Shown piece after piece: positions 43,752 through 53,122 of a stretch of DNA of 64,000 nucleotides. Made by a program: the position numbers and the translations under genes. The notes below the pieces were generated by a model, which ran no database searches, was not told the DNA's origin, and saw nothing but the letters and a program-made list of their open reading frames with translations. Positions within the stretch are counted from its first letter, which is position 1. Every line of letters starts with the position of its first letter. The DNA is from Brachybacterium sacelli (GTDB taxonomy: Bacteria; Actinomycetota; Actinomycetes; Actinomycetales; Dermabacteraceae): NCBI RefSeq assembly GCF_017876545.1, contig NZ_JAGIOD010000002.1, positions 806,001 through 870,000 of the forward strand, in the 5' to 3' direction.

Positions 43752-44761
43752 GCGACGAGAAGGGGGAAGGTGGCGAGGAGGCGACCGGCTCGGGCCACGA
43801 CGCCCTGGGCGAGCAGCAGCGCGCAGTGCTGCGCCGCGCGATCCGTCTGGAGTGGATCACCCTCGGGTGGATGTCGGCCACCGTCGCCCTGGTCGCCTTG
43901 GTCGCCGGTCAGTCCCAGGCGATGCGCGCGGCGTGGGCCGAGGACGTGCTCTCGCTGCTCCCGCCGATCGCCTTCCTGGTCGCCTCCCGACGCATCCGCA
44001 AGCGGCCCGACCGTCACCATCCCTACGGTCACCACCGTTCGATCGGCGTCGCCCATCTCGTCGCGGCGATCGCGCTGATCACGATGGGCGGCTACCTGTC
44101 CATCGACTCGGTGATAGGGCTCGTGGAGGTCGAGCGACCGCCCATCGGGCTGACCGTGATCGCCGGGCAGGCGATCTGGGCTGGCTGGTTGATGGTCGCT
44201 GTCATGGTGGTCACCAGCATCGGTCCCGTGATCCTCGGCTACAAGAAGCTGAAGCTCTCCGAGCAGCTGCACGACAAGGTGCTGTTCGCGGACGCAGACA
44301 TGAGCAAGGCCGATTGGAGCACCGCGGTCGCCACGATCGCCGGCGTGCTCGGGATCGGACTGGGCCTGTGGTGGGCGGACGCCGTGGCCGCTCTCGTGGT
44401 CGCCGTCTCGATCCTGCGCGACGGAGTGAAGAACCTGCGCGGCTCGATCGCGGGACTCACCGACGTGGAGGCCCGCACGTACGACGACGCCGAGCCGCAC
44501 CCTCTGACGCTCGAGATCGAACAGCGCGCCGCCGAGACACCGTGGGTGCGCGACGTCGCTGCACGGGTCCGCGACGAGGGGCACGTCTTCCACGCCGAGG
44601 TCTTCGTCGTCCCCCACCCCGGATCGGCGCCGACGACCGAGGACTTCGCAGAGCTCCGCGACCGGGTCGATGAATTGGACTGGAAGGTCCACGACATCGT
44701 GATCGCCCCCGTCGACGAGCTCCCCGGGATGCAGACCTTTCGGTCGACCCTGAGGACGTGA
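43748..44761 (+). CDS. Cation diffusion facilitator (CDF) family transporter
   Basis: 337 residues. Six membrane segments are visible (from WITLGWMSATVALVALVAG to WWADAVAALVVAVSIL). Metal-site motifs are RRIRKRPDRHHPYGHHRSIG in the second helix-loop region and ADADMSKADWSTA (HxxxD-type site replaced by D-A-D and D-W) in helix 5. The C-terminal domain VFHAEVFVV is the cytoplasmic ferredoxin-like part. It should export Zn, Fe or Mn by proton antiport. It is translationally coupled to the half-size binding lipoprotein. Confidence 0.85.
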   Translation: MSDEKGEGGEEATGSGHDALGEQQRAVLRRAIRLEWITLGWMSATVALVALVAGQSQAMRAAWAEDVLSLLPPIAFLVASRRIRKRPDRHHPYGHHRSIGVAHLVAAIALITMGGYLSIDSVIGLVEVERPPIGLTVIAGQAIWAGWLMVAVMVVTSIGPVILGYKKLKLSEQLHDKVLFADADMSKADWSTAVATIAGVLGIGLGLWWADAVAALVVAVSILRDGVKNLRGSIAGLTDVEARTYDDAEPHPLTLEIEQRAAETPWVRDVAARVRDEGHVFHAEVFVVPHPGSAPTTEDFAELRDRVDELDWKVHDIVIAPVDELPGMQTFRSTLRT

Positions 44762-44821
44762 GCGGGCGGGAACCCTACGGTGGAAGAACGCCGCACGGGA
44801 CCACCCACGGGAGGCGCGACC

Positions 44822-46021
44822 ATGAGAGCAGTGACCTGGCAGGGCATCGAGAAGGTGAGCGTCCAGGACGTCCCCGATCCGATCCTGCAGCAGCCCACCG
44901 ACGCGGTGATCCGGGTGACCTCGACCGCCATCTGCGGCTCCGACCTCCACCTGTACGAGGTGCTCGGGCCGTTCATGACCCGCGGTGACGTCATCGGCCA
45001 CGAGCCGATGGGCATCGTCGAGGAGGTCGGCTCGGAGGTCGCCCACGTGCAACCCGGCGATCGCGTCGTCGTCCCCTTCACCATCTCCTGCGGCAGCTGC
45101 ACGATGTGCACCCAGGCGCTGCCCTCCCAGTGCGAGACCACGCAGGTGACCGAGTACGGGTCCGGTGCCGCGCTGCTGGGCTACTCGAAGCTCTACGGTC
45201 AGGTGCCCGGCGGGCAGGCCGAATACCTGCGGGTGCCGCACGCCGACTACGGGCTGATGAAGGTCGGCTCCCGGCTGCCGGATGAGAACTACCTCTTCCT
45301 CAGCGACATCCTCCCCACCGCGTGGCAGGCCGTGGTGTACGCCGGCGTCCCCACGCACCGGACCCTCGCGGTGATCGGCCTCGGTCCCGTCGGGCAGCTC
45401 AGCGCCCGCATCGGGCGGCACCTGGGCGCTCGCGTCCTCGCGATCGACCCCGTGCCCGAACGCCGAGAGATGGCCGAGCGGCACGGGATCGAGGTCTTCG
45501 ATCTCGCCGAGGACACCGTCGGGGAGATCCGTGAGCGCACGCAGGGCCGGGGCCCGGACGCCGTGGTCGACGCCGTCGGGATGGAAGCCGAGGGCAGCCC
45601 CGTCGCCGGGCTCGCGCAGTCACTTGCGGGCAGGCTGCCCGATGCGGTCGCCCGGCCGCTCATGGAGCACGCCGGGGTGGACCGGCTCGCCGCCCTGCAC
45701 ACCGCCATCGACCTGGTCCGCCGCGGCGGCACGGTCTCCCTCTCCGGCGTCTACGGCGGGGCGGCCAGTCCCATGCCGCTGCTGACCATGTTCGACAAGC
45801 AGCTCCAGCTGCGGATGGGCCAGTGCAACGTGCGCACCTGGACCGACGACCTGCCGCCGCTGGTCGAGGATCCCGCCGACCCGCTCGGCGTCGGTGATCT
45901 CGTCACCCATCGCCTGTCCCTCGAGGAGGCCGGCGTCGGCTACGACATCTTCCAGAAGAAGCACGACGGCTGCATCAAGGTCGTCCTCGACCCGACCATC
46001 GCCCCTGCCCCGACCGACTGA
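44822..46021 (+). CDS. Zinc-dependent alcohol/formaldehyde dehydrogenase-like protein
   Basis: 399-residue MDR enzyme of the glutathione-independent formaldehyde dehydrogenase-like branch. AICGSDLHLYE (catalytic Cys), IGHEPMGIVEEVG, structural-zinc CGSCTMCTQALPSQC, cofactor GLGPVGQLSARIG and a long insertion before LVRRGGTVSLSGVYGG are typical. GGGAGG lies before the ATG. It opens a run of same-strand genes with the following SDR and isochorismatase. The substrate may be a short alcohol or aldehyde. Confidence 0.88.
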   Translation: MRAVTWQGIEKVSVQDVPDPILQQPTDAVIRVTSTAICGSDLHLYEVLGPFMTRGDVIGHEPMGIVEEVGSEVAHVQPGDRVVVPFTISCGSCTMCTQALPSQCETTQVTEYGSGAALLGYSKLYGQVPGGQAEYLRVPHADYGLMKVGSRLPDENYLFLSDILPTAWQAVVYAGVPTHRTLAVIGLGPVGQLSARIGRHLGARVLAIDPVPERREMAERHGIEVFDLAEDTVGEIRERTQGRGPDAVVDAVGMEAEGSPVAGLAQSLAGRLPDAVARPLMEHAGVDRLAALHTAIDLVRRGGTVSLSGVYGGAASPMPLLTMFDKQLQLRMGQCNVRTWTDDLPPLVEDPADPLGVGDLVTHRLSLEEAGVGYDIFQKKHDGCIKVVLDPTIAPAPTD

Positions 46022-46085
46022 CCGTGGGCCGTCCCTGTCCATCGCCCGCGGCAGGCCCCACCCGATCACCCCGAGGAGAGAATCC

Positions 46086-46985
46086 ATGGCATCCGTCGAC
46101 CAGCTCGCCTTCGTCGATCCCGTCACCCGCTTCCCCGACATCACTCCGCCGAAGCAGCACCAGAGCGAACCCGGCCTCGACGCCGAGCTCATCCCCGGCA
46201 CCGATCGTGGCGAGGACTCCTACCGCGGCACCGGACGCCTCGAGGGTCGCCGGGCACTGATCACCGGTGCCGACTCGGGGATCGGCGCGGCCGTCGCGAT
46301 CGCCTTCGCCCGCGAGGGCGCCGACGTCGCGATGAACTACCTCCCGCAGGAACAGGAGGACGCCGAGCACGTGGCCGAGGTGATCGAACGGTCCGGGCGC
46401 ACGGCGGTCCTGTTGCCCGGGGACCTCGCCGACGCCGACCTCTGCCGCCAGCTCGTCGACGACGCGGCCGCGCAGCTCGGGGGCCTGGACGCCCTGGTGA
46501 ACAACGCCGGACGCCAGATCGCCGTCGAGAGTCTCGAGGAGCTCGAGGACGCGCAGTGGACCTCCACCTACGAGGTGAACATCCACGCCATGTATCGGAT
46601 CACCAAGGCGGCGCTGAAGCACCTCCCGTCCGGCTCCACGATCGTCAACACCACCTCGATCCAGGCCTACGAGCCCTCCACCACCCTCATCGACTACGCC
46701 TCCACCAAGGCGGCGATCAACAACTTCTCCAAGGGGATCGCCCAGCAGCTCGCCCCGCGGGGGATCCGCGTGAACGCCGTGGCCCCCGGCCCGATCTGGA
46801 CCCCACTGCAGGTCTCGGACGGCCAACCGAAGGAGGCGCTGCCCGACTTCGGCAAGAACACCCCGCTGGGCCGCGCCGGCCAGCCCACGGAGCTCGCCCC
46901 GGCCTACGTCTTCCTCACCTCGCCCGAGTCGAGCTACGTGCTCGGAACGACCCTGCACGTCAACGGAGGCAGCCCGACACCGTGA
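46086..46985 (+). CDS. YghA/YhdG-like SDR oxidoreductase
   Basis: 299 residues. The N-terminal 50-residue extension with FPDITPPKQHQSEPGLDAEL is diagnostic of the YghA/GsiB-type SDRs. It is followed by ALITGADSGIGAAVAIAF, LVNNAGRQIA, STIVNTTSIQAY (Ser), YASTKAAINNFSKGIA (YxxxK) and NAVAPGPIWTPL. AGGAGAG lies before the ATG. Its stop overlaps the isochorismatase GTG start. General-stress alcohol or aldehyde reduction is likely. Confidence 0.92.
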   Translation: MASVDQLAFVDPVTRFPDITPPKQHQSEPGLDAELIPGTDRGEDSYRGTGRLEGRRALITGADSGIGAAVAIAFAREGADVAMNYLPQEQEDAEHVAEVIERSGRTAVLLPGDLADADLCRQLVDDAAAQLGGLDALVNNAGRQIAVESLEELEDAQWTSTYEVNIHAMYRITKAALKHLPSGSTIVNTTSIQAYEPSTTLIDYASTKAAINNFSKGIAQQLAPRGIRVNAVAPGPIWTPLQVSDGQPKEALPDFGKNTPLGRAGQPTELAPAYVFLTSPESSYVLGTTLHVNGGSPTP

Positions 46986-47548
46986 GCCCACGAACCCACG
47001 ACGCCGTGCTGCTGATCGACCTGCAGGAGGCGTTCTTCCAGAGCCCGTCCCTGGCCGAGGCACGCGCCGAGGTGGTCGCCGCCGTCGAGACCCTGACGGC
47101 GGCGGCCCATCGCAGCGGCGTGCCGATCTTCCTGATCTCCACCGAGCACAGCCGCGACCGATCGACCTGGACGCTCTCCATGCTCGATGACGACCAGGGC
47201 TTCCTCTTCCACGGTGAACCCGGGACCGAGGTCATCGAGGAGCTCGACACCGAAGACATGACCCGGATCGAGAAGACCCGCGACAGCGCCTGGTTCGGGA
47301 CCGATCTGCTGCTGCGCCTGCACAACCTCGGCGTGCGCCAGGTGGTGATGGCGGGCGTGTCCACCCATGCCTGCATCGCCCAGACCGCCCGGGACGCGTA
47401 CGCGAACAACGTGCGCGCCACGATCGCCGAGGACGCGGTGGCCGACGAACGACCTGAGCACAAGCGCACCGTGCTGGACCTGCTGGTGACGGACCGCCAG
47501 GCCGAGCTCGCCGACTCCGCCGAGATCCTGCGGCGCTGGCAGGGCTGA
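46982..47548 (+). CDS. Isochorismatase-family cysteine hydrolase
   Basis: 188 residues. The triad is visible as Asp in VLLIDLQEAFF, Lys in RIEKTRDSAWFGTDL, and Cys in MAGVSTHACIAQTARDAY. The GTG start overlaps the preceding TGA, so it is coupled to the SDR. The family includes nicotinamidases, ureidoacrylate hydrolases and generic amidases; the motif set does not decide between them. Confidence 0.9.
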   Translation: MSPRTHDAVLLIDLQEAFFQSPSLAEARAEVVAAVETLTAAAHRSGVPIFLISTEHSRDRSTWTLSMLDDDQGFLFHGEPGTEVIEELDTEDMTRIEKTRDSAWFGTDLLLRLHNLGVRQVVMAGVSTHACIAQTARDAYANNVRATIAEDAVADERPEHKRTVLDLLVTDRQAELADSAEILRRWQG

Positions 47549-47595
47549 GGGCACCAGGGCTTCCATCCGTCGGGGCCTGGTGCTTCGATGGGGCA

Positions 47596-48438
47596 ATGAG
47601 CATCGATGCCCTCGGAATCATCCGCGAGGAAGCGGATCTCCTCGCCGCCGCCCTCACCGCCACCGACCCCGAGCAGAAGGTCCCCACCTGCCCGGACTGG
47701 ACGGCCACCGATCTGCTGTGGCACTTCACCGAGGTCCACGAGTTCTGGGGCGGCATCCTCGCCCAGGGGGTCACCGACGAGGAGGCGGCCCAGAAGGTCG
47801 AGGAGTCCGCGGCGCCACGGCCCGAGCGCCTCGATGAGCTGCTGGAGCGCCGCGCCGCAGCGACCGAGGCGCTGGTCGCCCAGCTCGAGGCCCGCGACGA
47901 CGAGGAGCCTGCCTGGTTCTGGTACTCGGCGGAGCAGTCCGTGGGGGTCATCCGGCGCATGCAGGTCCATGAGGCGACCATCCACCGCGTCGATGCCGAG
48001 CTCGCGGCCGGCCGCACGGTCACCTCGATCCCGCCGCAGGTCGCCCACGACGGGCTCGACCACGTGCTGCAGGTCATGTGGCCGGCGGTCTCCGAGTGGA
48101 TCCCCCAGTGGGCCGAGACCAGGCCCGTCGCCCTCGTCGAGATCACCGCCGACGCCGGCCTGCCTCGCCGGCTGCTGATCAGCCGCTGGTCCGGGACGCG
48201 CCCGCGCGACGGCCAGGAGTTCGACGCGCCCGTCGGCCGGCTCGTCGCGGACGGAGAGACGACCGAGAACCTCCCGCGGGCCGCGGCGTCCGGTTCACCG
48301 TTCGCCCTGGACGTGTGGGCCTGGGGGAGAGGGCTGGCCCTCGAGCACGCCTCCGGACAGAGCGAGAAAGTGGAGGTGATCGGTGACGACGAGGCCGTCG
48401 TACAGATGGAGGCACTGATCGGCGAGGGGCACGACTGA
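47596..48438 (+). CDS. Maleylpyruvate isomerase family mycothiol-dependent enzyme
   Basis: 280 residues. DinB-like helical N-terminal domain with DWTATDLLWHFTEVHEFWGG (metal His), HEATIHRVDAELAAG (second and third His/Asp positions) and the C-terminal SCP2-like domain ending EVIGDDEAVVQMEALIG. Pattern of MDMPI-type mycothiol transferases, consistent with an actinobacterium using mycothiol. Substrate unknown. Confidence 0.88.
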   Translation: MSIDALGIIREEADLLAAALTATDPEQKVPTCPDWTATDLLWHFTEVHEFWGGILAQGVTDEEAAQKVEESAAPRPERLDELLERRAAATEALVAQLEARDDEEPAWFWYSAEQSVGVIRRMQVHEATIHRVDAELAAGRTVTSIPPQVAHDGLDHVLQVMWPAVSEWIPQWAETRPVALVEITADAGLPRRLLISRWSGTRPRDGQEFDAPVGRLVADGETTENLPRAAASGSPFALDVWAWGRGLALEHASGQSEKVEVIGDDEAVVQMEALIGEGHD

Positions 48439-48452
48439 CGCGCGCGAGATCC

Positions 48453-49133
48453 TCACCCCCGCAGGCGCGACGCCGGGGGAGTTGACCGCTCCGGGCCGCT
48501 GTGGACGGAGCCGTCGGCCCCCGGCGGTGCGGGCGCCCTCGCCCGCAGCAGGCCGCCGCCCAGGTGCAACAGCGAGGCCACCACGAGGAAGGACAGCAGC
48601 ATCACCGCCGTGGTGAGCAGGACCTGCGGCCACGAGGAGACCGTCGGATCCAGGAAGTCGTAGGGATACCAGCCCGTGACCGCCCCTCGCGCCCAGGTGA
48701 GTACGAGGAAGGCGAGAGGGTACAGCTGCCAGAGCAGGATCCGTCGCGGGGAGGCGGCCCGGGTCCGGGGTGTCAGCAGCCAGTCGGCGACCGCGACCAC
48801 CGGGGCCAGACGATGCAGCACGATCCCGGTCCACCCGATGTCCCACCGCAGCAGCTCCTGCGGCGGCGCGATCACCAGGGCGTAGATGATCCCGGTCATC
48901 GCCAGGTAGAAGACGACCGCGCCGCGCACGTCCTCCCTCCATGGCGGCCGTCGAGGCACGAGCGCGGAGCCCGCGGTCACGAGGACCACGAACATCAGGG
49001 TGGACTGATTGGTGAAGTAGGAGACGTTCTGGGCGAGCAGGCCCACCTGCACCGACTCGACCGCATCTGTGACCAGGGCGGCGAGCACGGCCAGGGCGAC
49101 CAGCACCCGGGTCGTGCGCGCCGCGACGCTCAC
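48453..49133 (-). CDS. Pr6Pr-like (FAR-17a/AIG1-like) membrane protein
   Basis: 226 residues with about six membrane segments. SYFTNQSTLMFVVL is the conserved 'FTxxS' loop of the Pr6Pr family; LYPLAFLVLTWARGAVTGWYPYDFLDP is the other hallmark. The C-terminal 30 residues are basic and Pro-rich. The GTG start overlaps the stop of the upstream epimerase gene, so they are coupled. Function unknown in bacteria; eukaryotic relatives are lipid hydrolases. Confidence 0.82.
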   Translation of the reverse strand: MSVAARTTRVLVALAVLAALVTDAVESVQVGLLAQNVSYFTNQSTLMFVVLVTAGSALVPRRPPWREDVRGAVVFYLAMTGIIYALVIAPPQELLRWDIGWTGIVLHRLAPVVAVADWLLTPRTRAASPRRILLWQLYPLAFLVLTWARGAVTGWYPYDFLDPTVSSWPQVLLTTAVMLLSFLVVASLLHLGGGLLRARAPAPPGADGSVHSGPERSTPPASRLRG

Positions 49134-49915
49134 GACCCCTGGGGCCAGGAGTCGCGCACGTCGGCCCCGCCCTCGACCACGTGCTCGGCTGCGCCGGGCA
49201 GATCGGTCCAGGAGTCCTGCGGGCGATACCCCAGCTCGAGGGTGGTGTTGGTCAGGGACCAGCGGCGATTGGGGTTGTCCGAGATCGCGTAGTACAGGCC
49301 GAAGCGCACCTCGGCCTCGATGGCGCAGCGCACCACCCGGGTGCAGTCGGCCGGGCTCAGCCACATGGCCCGCAGGACGTCCTCCTGCGCCGCGAGGGGA
49401 TCCTCCGAGACCCATCCGATGCGCAGCGCGATGACGTCCAGGCCGTACTGGTCGTGGTAGAAGCGTCCGAGGGACTCCCCGAAGATCTTGGAGACGCCGT
49501 AGAGGGAATCGCCGCGGGGGATCTGGTCGGGATAGACGGGCCACTGCTCGAAGCGGTCGTACATGCCCATCGCGTGGTTCGAGGAGGCGAGCACCACCCG
49601 CCGCGCTCCCGCCTCGCGGGCGGCCTCGAGCACGTTGCGCTGGCCGACGATGTTGGCTTCCAGCACCGCGTCCCAGCCGGATTCGGGGGAAGCGGCCCCG
49701 GCCAGGTGGACCACGGTGTCGACGCCGTCCATGAGCGCGAGCACCTGGTCGTACTCGCCCAGCTCCGCGAACCTCAGCTCGAGGCCGGGCGGGGCCTTGT
49801 CCGCGCTGCGTCCGTGGAGGACGAGGTCGTACTCCTCGCGCAGTGACTCGGCCAGGCGGGAGCCGACGCCGCCCGTCGCCCCGGTGATCAGCACACGCTT
49901 CGTCGAGTTGCTCAT
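49130..49915 (-). CDS. NAD-dependent epimerase/dehydratase (uronate dehydrogenase-like)
   Basis: 261 residues. VLITGATGGVGSRLAESL, VVHLAGAASPESGWDAVLEANIVG, VVLASSNHAMGMY and the catalytic YGVSKIFGESLGRFY (YxxxK). It resembles uronate dehydrogenase-type SDRs (GWD, SNHAxG). Coupled to the Pr6Pr-like gene downstream. The start at 49915 is the ATG directly ahead of the family N-terminus; no clear ribosome-binding site. Confidence 0.88.
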   Translation of the reverse strand: MSNSTKRVLITGATGGVGSRLAESLREEYDLVLHGRSADKAPPGLELRFAELGEYDQVLALMDGVDTVVHLAGAASPESGWDAVLEANIVGQRNVLEAAREAGARRVVLASSNHAMGMYDRFEQWPVYPDQIPRGDSLYGVSKIFGESLGRFYHDQYGLDVIALRIGWVSEDPLAAQEDVLRAMWLSPADCTRVVRCAIEAEVRFGLYYAISDNPNRRWSLTNTTLELGYRPQDSWTDLPGAAEHVVEGGADVRDSWPQGS

Positions 49916-50046
49916 GGGGCCATTATGGGCGCCCACCTCGCCCCGGGCGACCGGATCGACCGGTCGATCCGGCCGTCCACAAGGCGACCAGCAGGATGCG
50001 CAGGGCGGTCAGGTCGGACAGCACGGTCGGGGCCGGCGCCCCGAGG

Positions 50047-50817
50047 TCACGACGTGGACGACGCCTCGTCGCGGCGGTGGTCGTCGACGTCGGGCATCGG
50101 GCGGATCTCCGAGCGCATCCGCTCCATCCGCGCGTCGAGGTCTGCTGCGACCTGCGCGGCGTCGTCGAGCTCCTCGCGCAGATGCGCGGGCAGGTTCCGG
50201 CGGTACTTGTAACTGAGCTTGTGCTCGGTGCTGGCCCAGAAGTCCATCGCGATGGTGCGCAGCTGCAGCTCGACCGGGACGTGCTCGGTGTGCTCGGACA
50301 GGAACACCGGCACCTGCACGATCAGGTGCAGGGACCGGTACCCGTTGGGCTTCGGGGCGGCGATGTAGTCCTTGGTCATGAGCACCTCGAGATCCGGCTG
50401 ACGGCTCAGCATGTTCGCGATCCAGTACACATCCGAGACGAAGCTGCAGGTGATGCGCACTCCGGCGATGTCGTGGACCCGCTCGCGGATGGCTGGGATC
50501 GTCATGTCACCGCCGGTGCGCACCGCCTTCTCGACGAGGCTCTCGGTGGACTTCAGCCGCGAGCGCACGTGCTCGATGGGGGAGTAGTCGTGGATCTGCT
50601 CGAACTCCTGGCGCAGGGTGTTGACCTTGGTCTGCACCTCGTCGATGCCGAACTGGTAGTACATCCGCAGCCGGACGAACTCCTCGTGGACCTGCTTCAT
50701 CTGAGCGGCGAGATGCTCATGATCGACCCCTGGACGGGTCAGCTGCTCCTGCTGCGCGCGCACGAGTGAGCGCATCCGTTCCGAGGTGTCGGCCTGGACC
50801 GAGTCGTCATCATCCAT
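50047..50817 (-). CDS. Small alarmone synthetase (RelA/SpoT domain)
   Basis: 256 residues containing only the (p)ppGpp synthetase domain. RVHDIAGVRITCSFVSDVYWI holds the metal-binding Asp region, IAAPKPNGYRSLHLIV the substrate-binding loop, PVELQLRTIAMDFWASTEHKLSYK the catalytic Glu/Gln and ATP-binding part. Helical flanks resemble RelP/RelQ-type synthetases. GAAGGG lies 9 bases before the ATG. It would add (p)ppGpp synthesis to that of the long Rel protein. Confidence 0.92.
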   Translation of the reverse strand: MDDDDSVQADTSERMRSLVRAQQEQLTRPGVDHEHLAAQMKQVHEEFVRLRMYYQFGIDEVQTKVNTLRQEFEQIHDYSPIEHVRSRLKSTESLVEKAVRTGGDMTIPAIRERVHDIAGVRITCSFVSDVYWIANMLSRQPDLEVLMTKDYIAAPKPNGYRSLHLIVQVPVFLSEHTEHVPVELQLRTIAMDFWASTEHKLSYKYRRNLPAHLREELDDAAQVAADLDARMERMRSEIRPMPDVDDHRRDEASSTS

Positions 50818-50994
50818 CAGGTGGTGCCCTTCGAGGAGAGATCCGAACCCCTGACGATGCCAGATCCGGCTGAGGGCGCGCGGAACGTCCCCGCGGACTC
50901 GGGGGCGGAGGCTCCCCACGACGGTGGCTCGCCCCGACTCTCCGGCAGGGCACGGGTTCTCTGCGCGAGACGCCCCCGTGCACCGTGTCGGTGC

Positions 50995-51819
50995 TCAGGC
51001 GGCGGCTCGCCAGCGGGCCACGGCCTCCAGATCGTTGAAGGTGTACACGTGCGGGCCGGCCAGGGCGAGGCCCGACTCCTCCTGCCCCCGGGCGAGCTCC
51101 GCCAGCAGCGCATCGGGGTCCCACTCCCCGGGGCCGACGAGCCGTCGCATCCCGGAGCCTCGGCCGCTGAGCATTCGCAGCGACCTGCCGACCCCGACCT
51201 TGGCCCCGATCCGCAGCAGCCGGGCGGTGCCCACCGGGGCCGCGATCCCGGGGCGGATCGGGAGCGTGATGCCGGCTTCACGGAGGCTTCGCACCCACTG
51301 AAGCAGCGGCGGCGCCTCGAAGCACATCTGGGTGACGAGATAGGAGGCGTGCTCGGCCTTCGCGCGCACCAGGCGGATCGCCTCCTGCTCGTCGACGAAC
51401 GGGTGTCCCTCGGGATGCGCGCCCATCCCGAGAGTGATGCCGGGGGCCGCGGCGGCGAGGTCCTCGAGAAGGCCCAGCGAACCGGTGTAGTCCCCGGCGG
51501 GCCGAGTCGCGTCCCCGGCGATGACGAACACCTCGTGCACCCCGGCTGCGGCGAGCTGTTCGAGCAGGTCCGTCGCTTCGTGCCGGTCGCGGATCTGGCG
51601 CGCCGCGAGATGGGGGATCGCGGTGAAGCCCGCCGCCGCCAGCTCGCCCGCCACCGCGATCGTCGCTGCCAGGCCCTGCGCCGGCGAGGCGGTCACGGTC
51701 ACGCGCGCCCCCGGCGGGAGGTGGCCTTCGACCCGGTCCGTGATCCCCTTCAGCGGGATGACCTCGAACTGTGCCTCAGTTGCTCCCGCCGGGGGATCAC
51801 GATCGGCCGCGGAGGTCAC
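50995..51819 (-). CDS. Methylenetetrahydrofolate reductase-like protein
   Basis: 274 residues of the MetF fold: FEVIPLKG (catalytic Glu strand), RVTVTASPAQG, AIPHLAARQIRDR, EVFVIAGDATRP and SYLVTQMCFEAPPLLQWV. The GTG start lies one base beyond the stop of the DmdA-like gene and has GGGAGGGTGAG upstream, so it is translationally coupled to it. In that setting it would deal with the folate product of demethylation. The catalytic direction and cofactor cannot be read from sequence. Confidence 0.82.
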   Translation of the reverse strand: MTSAADRDPPAGATEAQFEVIPLKGITDRVEGHLPPGARVTVTASPAQGLAATIAVAGELAAAGFTAIPHLAARQIRDRHEATDLLEQLAAAGVHEVFVIAGDATRPAGDYTGSLGLLEDLAAAAPGITLGMGAHPEGHPFVDEQEAIRLVRAKAEHASYLVTQMCFEAPPLLQWVRSLREAGITLPIRPGIAAPVGTARLLRIGAKVGVGRSLRMLSGRGSGMRRLVGPGEWDPDALLAELARGQEESGLALAGPHVYTFNDLEAVARWRAAA

Positions 51820-51820
51820 C

Positions 51821-53077
51821 TCACCCTCCCGCGGCGCCCGTCGCGGCCGAGGGGCCGGCCGCCGCCAGGGCGGTCACGTCCCCCTTGGGCTGTTCCTTGG
51901 TCGGGTCGATGAAGGGCTTGGGGACGACCACGGCCTCGACGAGCTCCTCACCCGAGGGCAGCAGGGTGCCGGGGCGCTCGCCCGTGTCGACCGAGAAGGT
52001 CGTGCCCACCGCGGAGAGGTCGGCCTCCACCAGGGCCAGGCCGATGTTCTTCTCCAGCCGCGGGGACCAGCAGGCCGAGGTGACCTGACCGACCACGCCG
52101 CCGTCGTAGTGGACGGGGAAGGGGTCGATCATCGACCCGTCGTTGTAGGTGCCCAGCCGCGCCCCGCCGATCTCGAGACCGACCAGCTTGCGGCGCGGAC
52201 CCTCCGCCTTGACCCGGCGCAGGGCCTCCTTGCCGATGAAGTCGGCCTCCTGGTCCAGATCCACCATCCAGTCGTAGCCCATGCCGACCTCGAAGGGATT
52301 GGTGTCGAACGTGATGTCGGCGCCGTGGGCGAGCATGCCGCCCTCGATCCGGCGGATGTGGCACGGTCCGATGACCTTCATCCCGTGGGCCTGCCCGGCC
52401 TCCCACACCAGCTCCCAGAGCCTCGCGGCGTTCTGGGAGGCGTTGTGGACGTAGATCTCGTAGCCGATCTCGCCGGTGTACCCCGTGCGCGAGACGGTCA
52501 CGTCGATCCCGTCGATTGTGTAGTCGTGCAGGTAGTAGTAGCGGATGTCCGCCACCGAGTCGCCGAGCAGGTCGCGCATCACGGCGTAGGACTTGGGGCC
52601 CTGGACCTGCACGGGGCCGACGTCGACCTCGCGGATGTCGACGTCCATACCGGCGTGAGTGGCGACGCCGCGCGCCCACAGCAGGATGTCGCTGTCGGCG
52701 AGCGAGAGCCAGAAGCGGTTCTCCTCCAGCCGCAGCAGGATCGGGTCGTTGAGGATCCCGCCGTGCTGGTCGGTGAGGAAGACGTACTTGCACTGGCCGA
52801 CCTTGCACTTGCTCAGATCGCGGGTGACCAGCAGATTGGTGAAGTCGAAGGCATCCGGTCCGGAGATCTGGATCTGCCGCTCGACGCCGACGTCCCAGAG
52901 GGTGACACCCTCCAGCAGCGCCCAGTACTCGGCGATCGGGTCGCCGTAGTGCCGGGGGTGATAGGTGTGGTTGTACACGCTGTACATCTGCACGCCGTGA
53001 CGCCGGGAGGCGTAGAAGAACGGCGATTTGCGGATGCGCGGGTAGAGCAGAACGTGGGGATTCTGGTTCACGGTCAT
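51821..53077 (-). CDS. DmdA-like tetrahydrofolate-dependent demethylase (GcvT fold)
   Basis: 418 residues. RIRKSPFFYASRRHGVQMYS, VYNHTYHPRHYGD and LWDVGVERQIQISGPDAFDF follow the DMSP demethylase DmdA rather than glycine-cleavage T protein. HGGILNDPILLRL, QVQGPKSYAVM and SRTGYTGEIGYEIYV mark the folate-binding aminomethyltransferase fold. The family moves a methyl or one-carbon group from a substrate to tetrahydrofolate. The actual donor (DMSP, a methylated amine or an aryl ether) is not settled. GGAGG lies 5 bases before the ATG. The promoter contains twin palindromes shared with the divergent IclR gene. Confidence 0.82.
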   Translation of the reverse strand: MTVNQNPHVLLYPRIRKSPFFYASRRHGVQMYSVYNHTYHPRHYGDPIAEYWALLEGVTLWDVGVERQIQISGPDAFDFTNLLVTRDLSKCKVGQCKYVFLTDQHGGILNDPILLRLEENRFWLSLADSDILLWARGVATHAGMDVDIREVDVGPVQVQGPKSYAVMRDLLGDSVADIRYYYLHDYTIDGIDVTVSRTGYTGEIGYEIYVHNASQNAARLWELVWEAGQAHGMKVIGPCHIRRIEGGMLAHGADITFDTNPFEVGMGYDWMVDLDQEADFIGKEALRRVKAEGPRRKLVGLEIGGARLGTYNDGSMIDPFPVHYDGGVVGQVTSACWSPRLEKNIGLALVEADLSAVGTTFSVDTGERPGTLLPSGEELVEAVVVPKPFIDPTKEQPKGDVTALAAAGPSAATGAAGG

Positions 53078-53122
53078 CGTGGCCTCCAACGTCGTGTCCG
53101 TACTCCACTCTCGCACCTGTGC

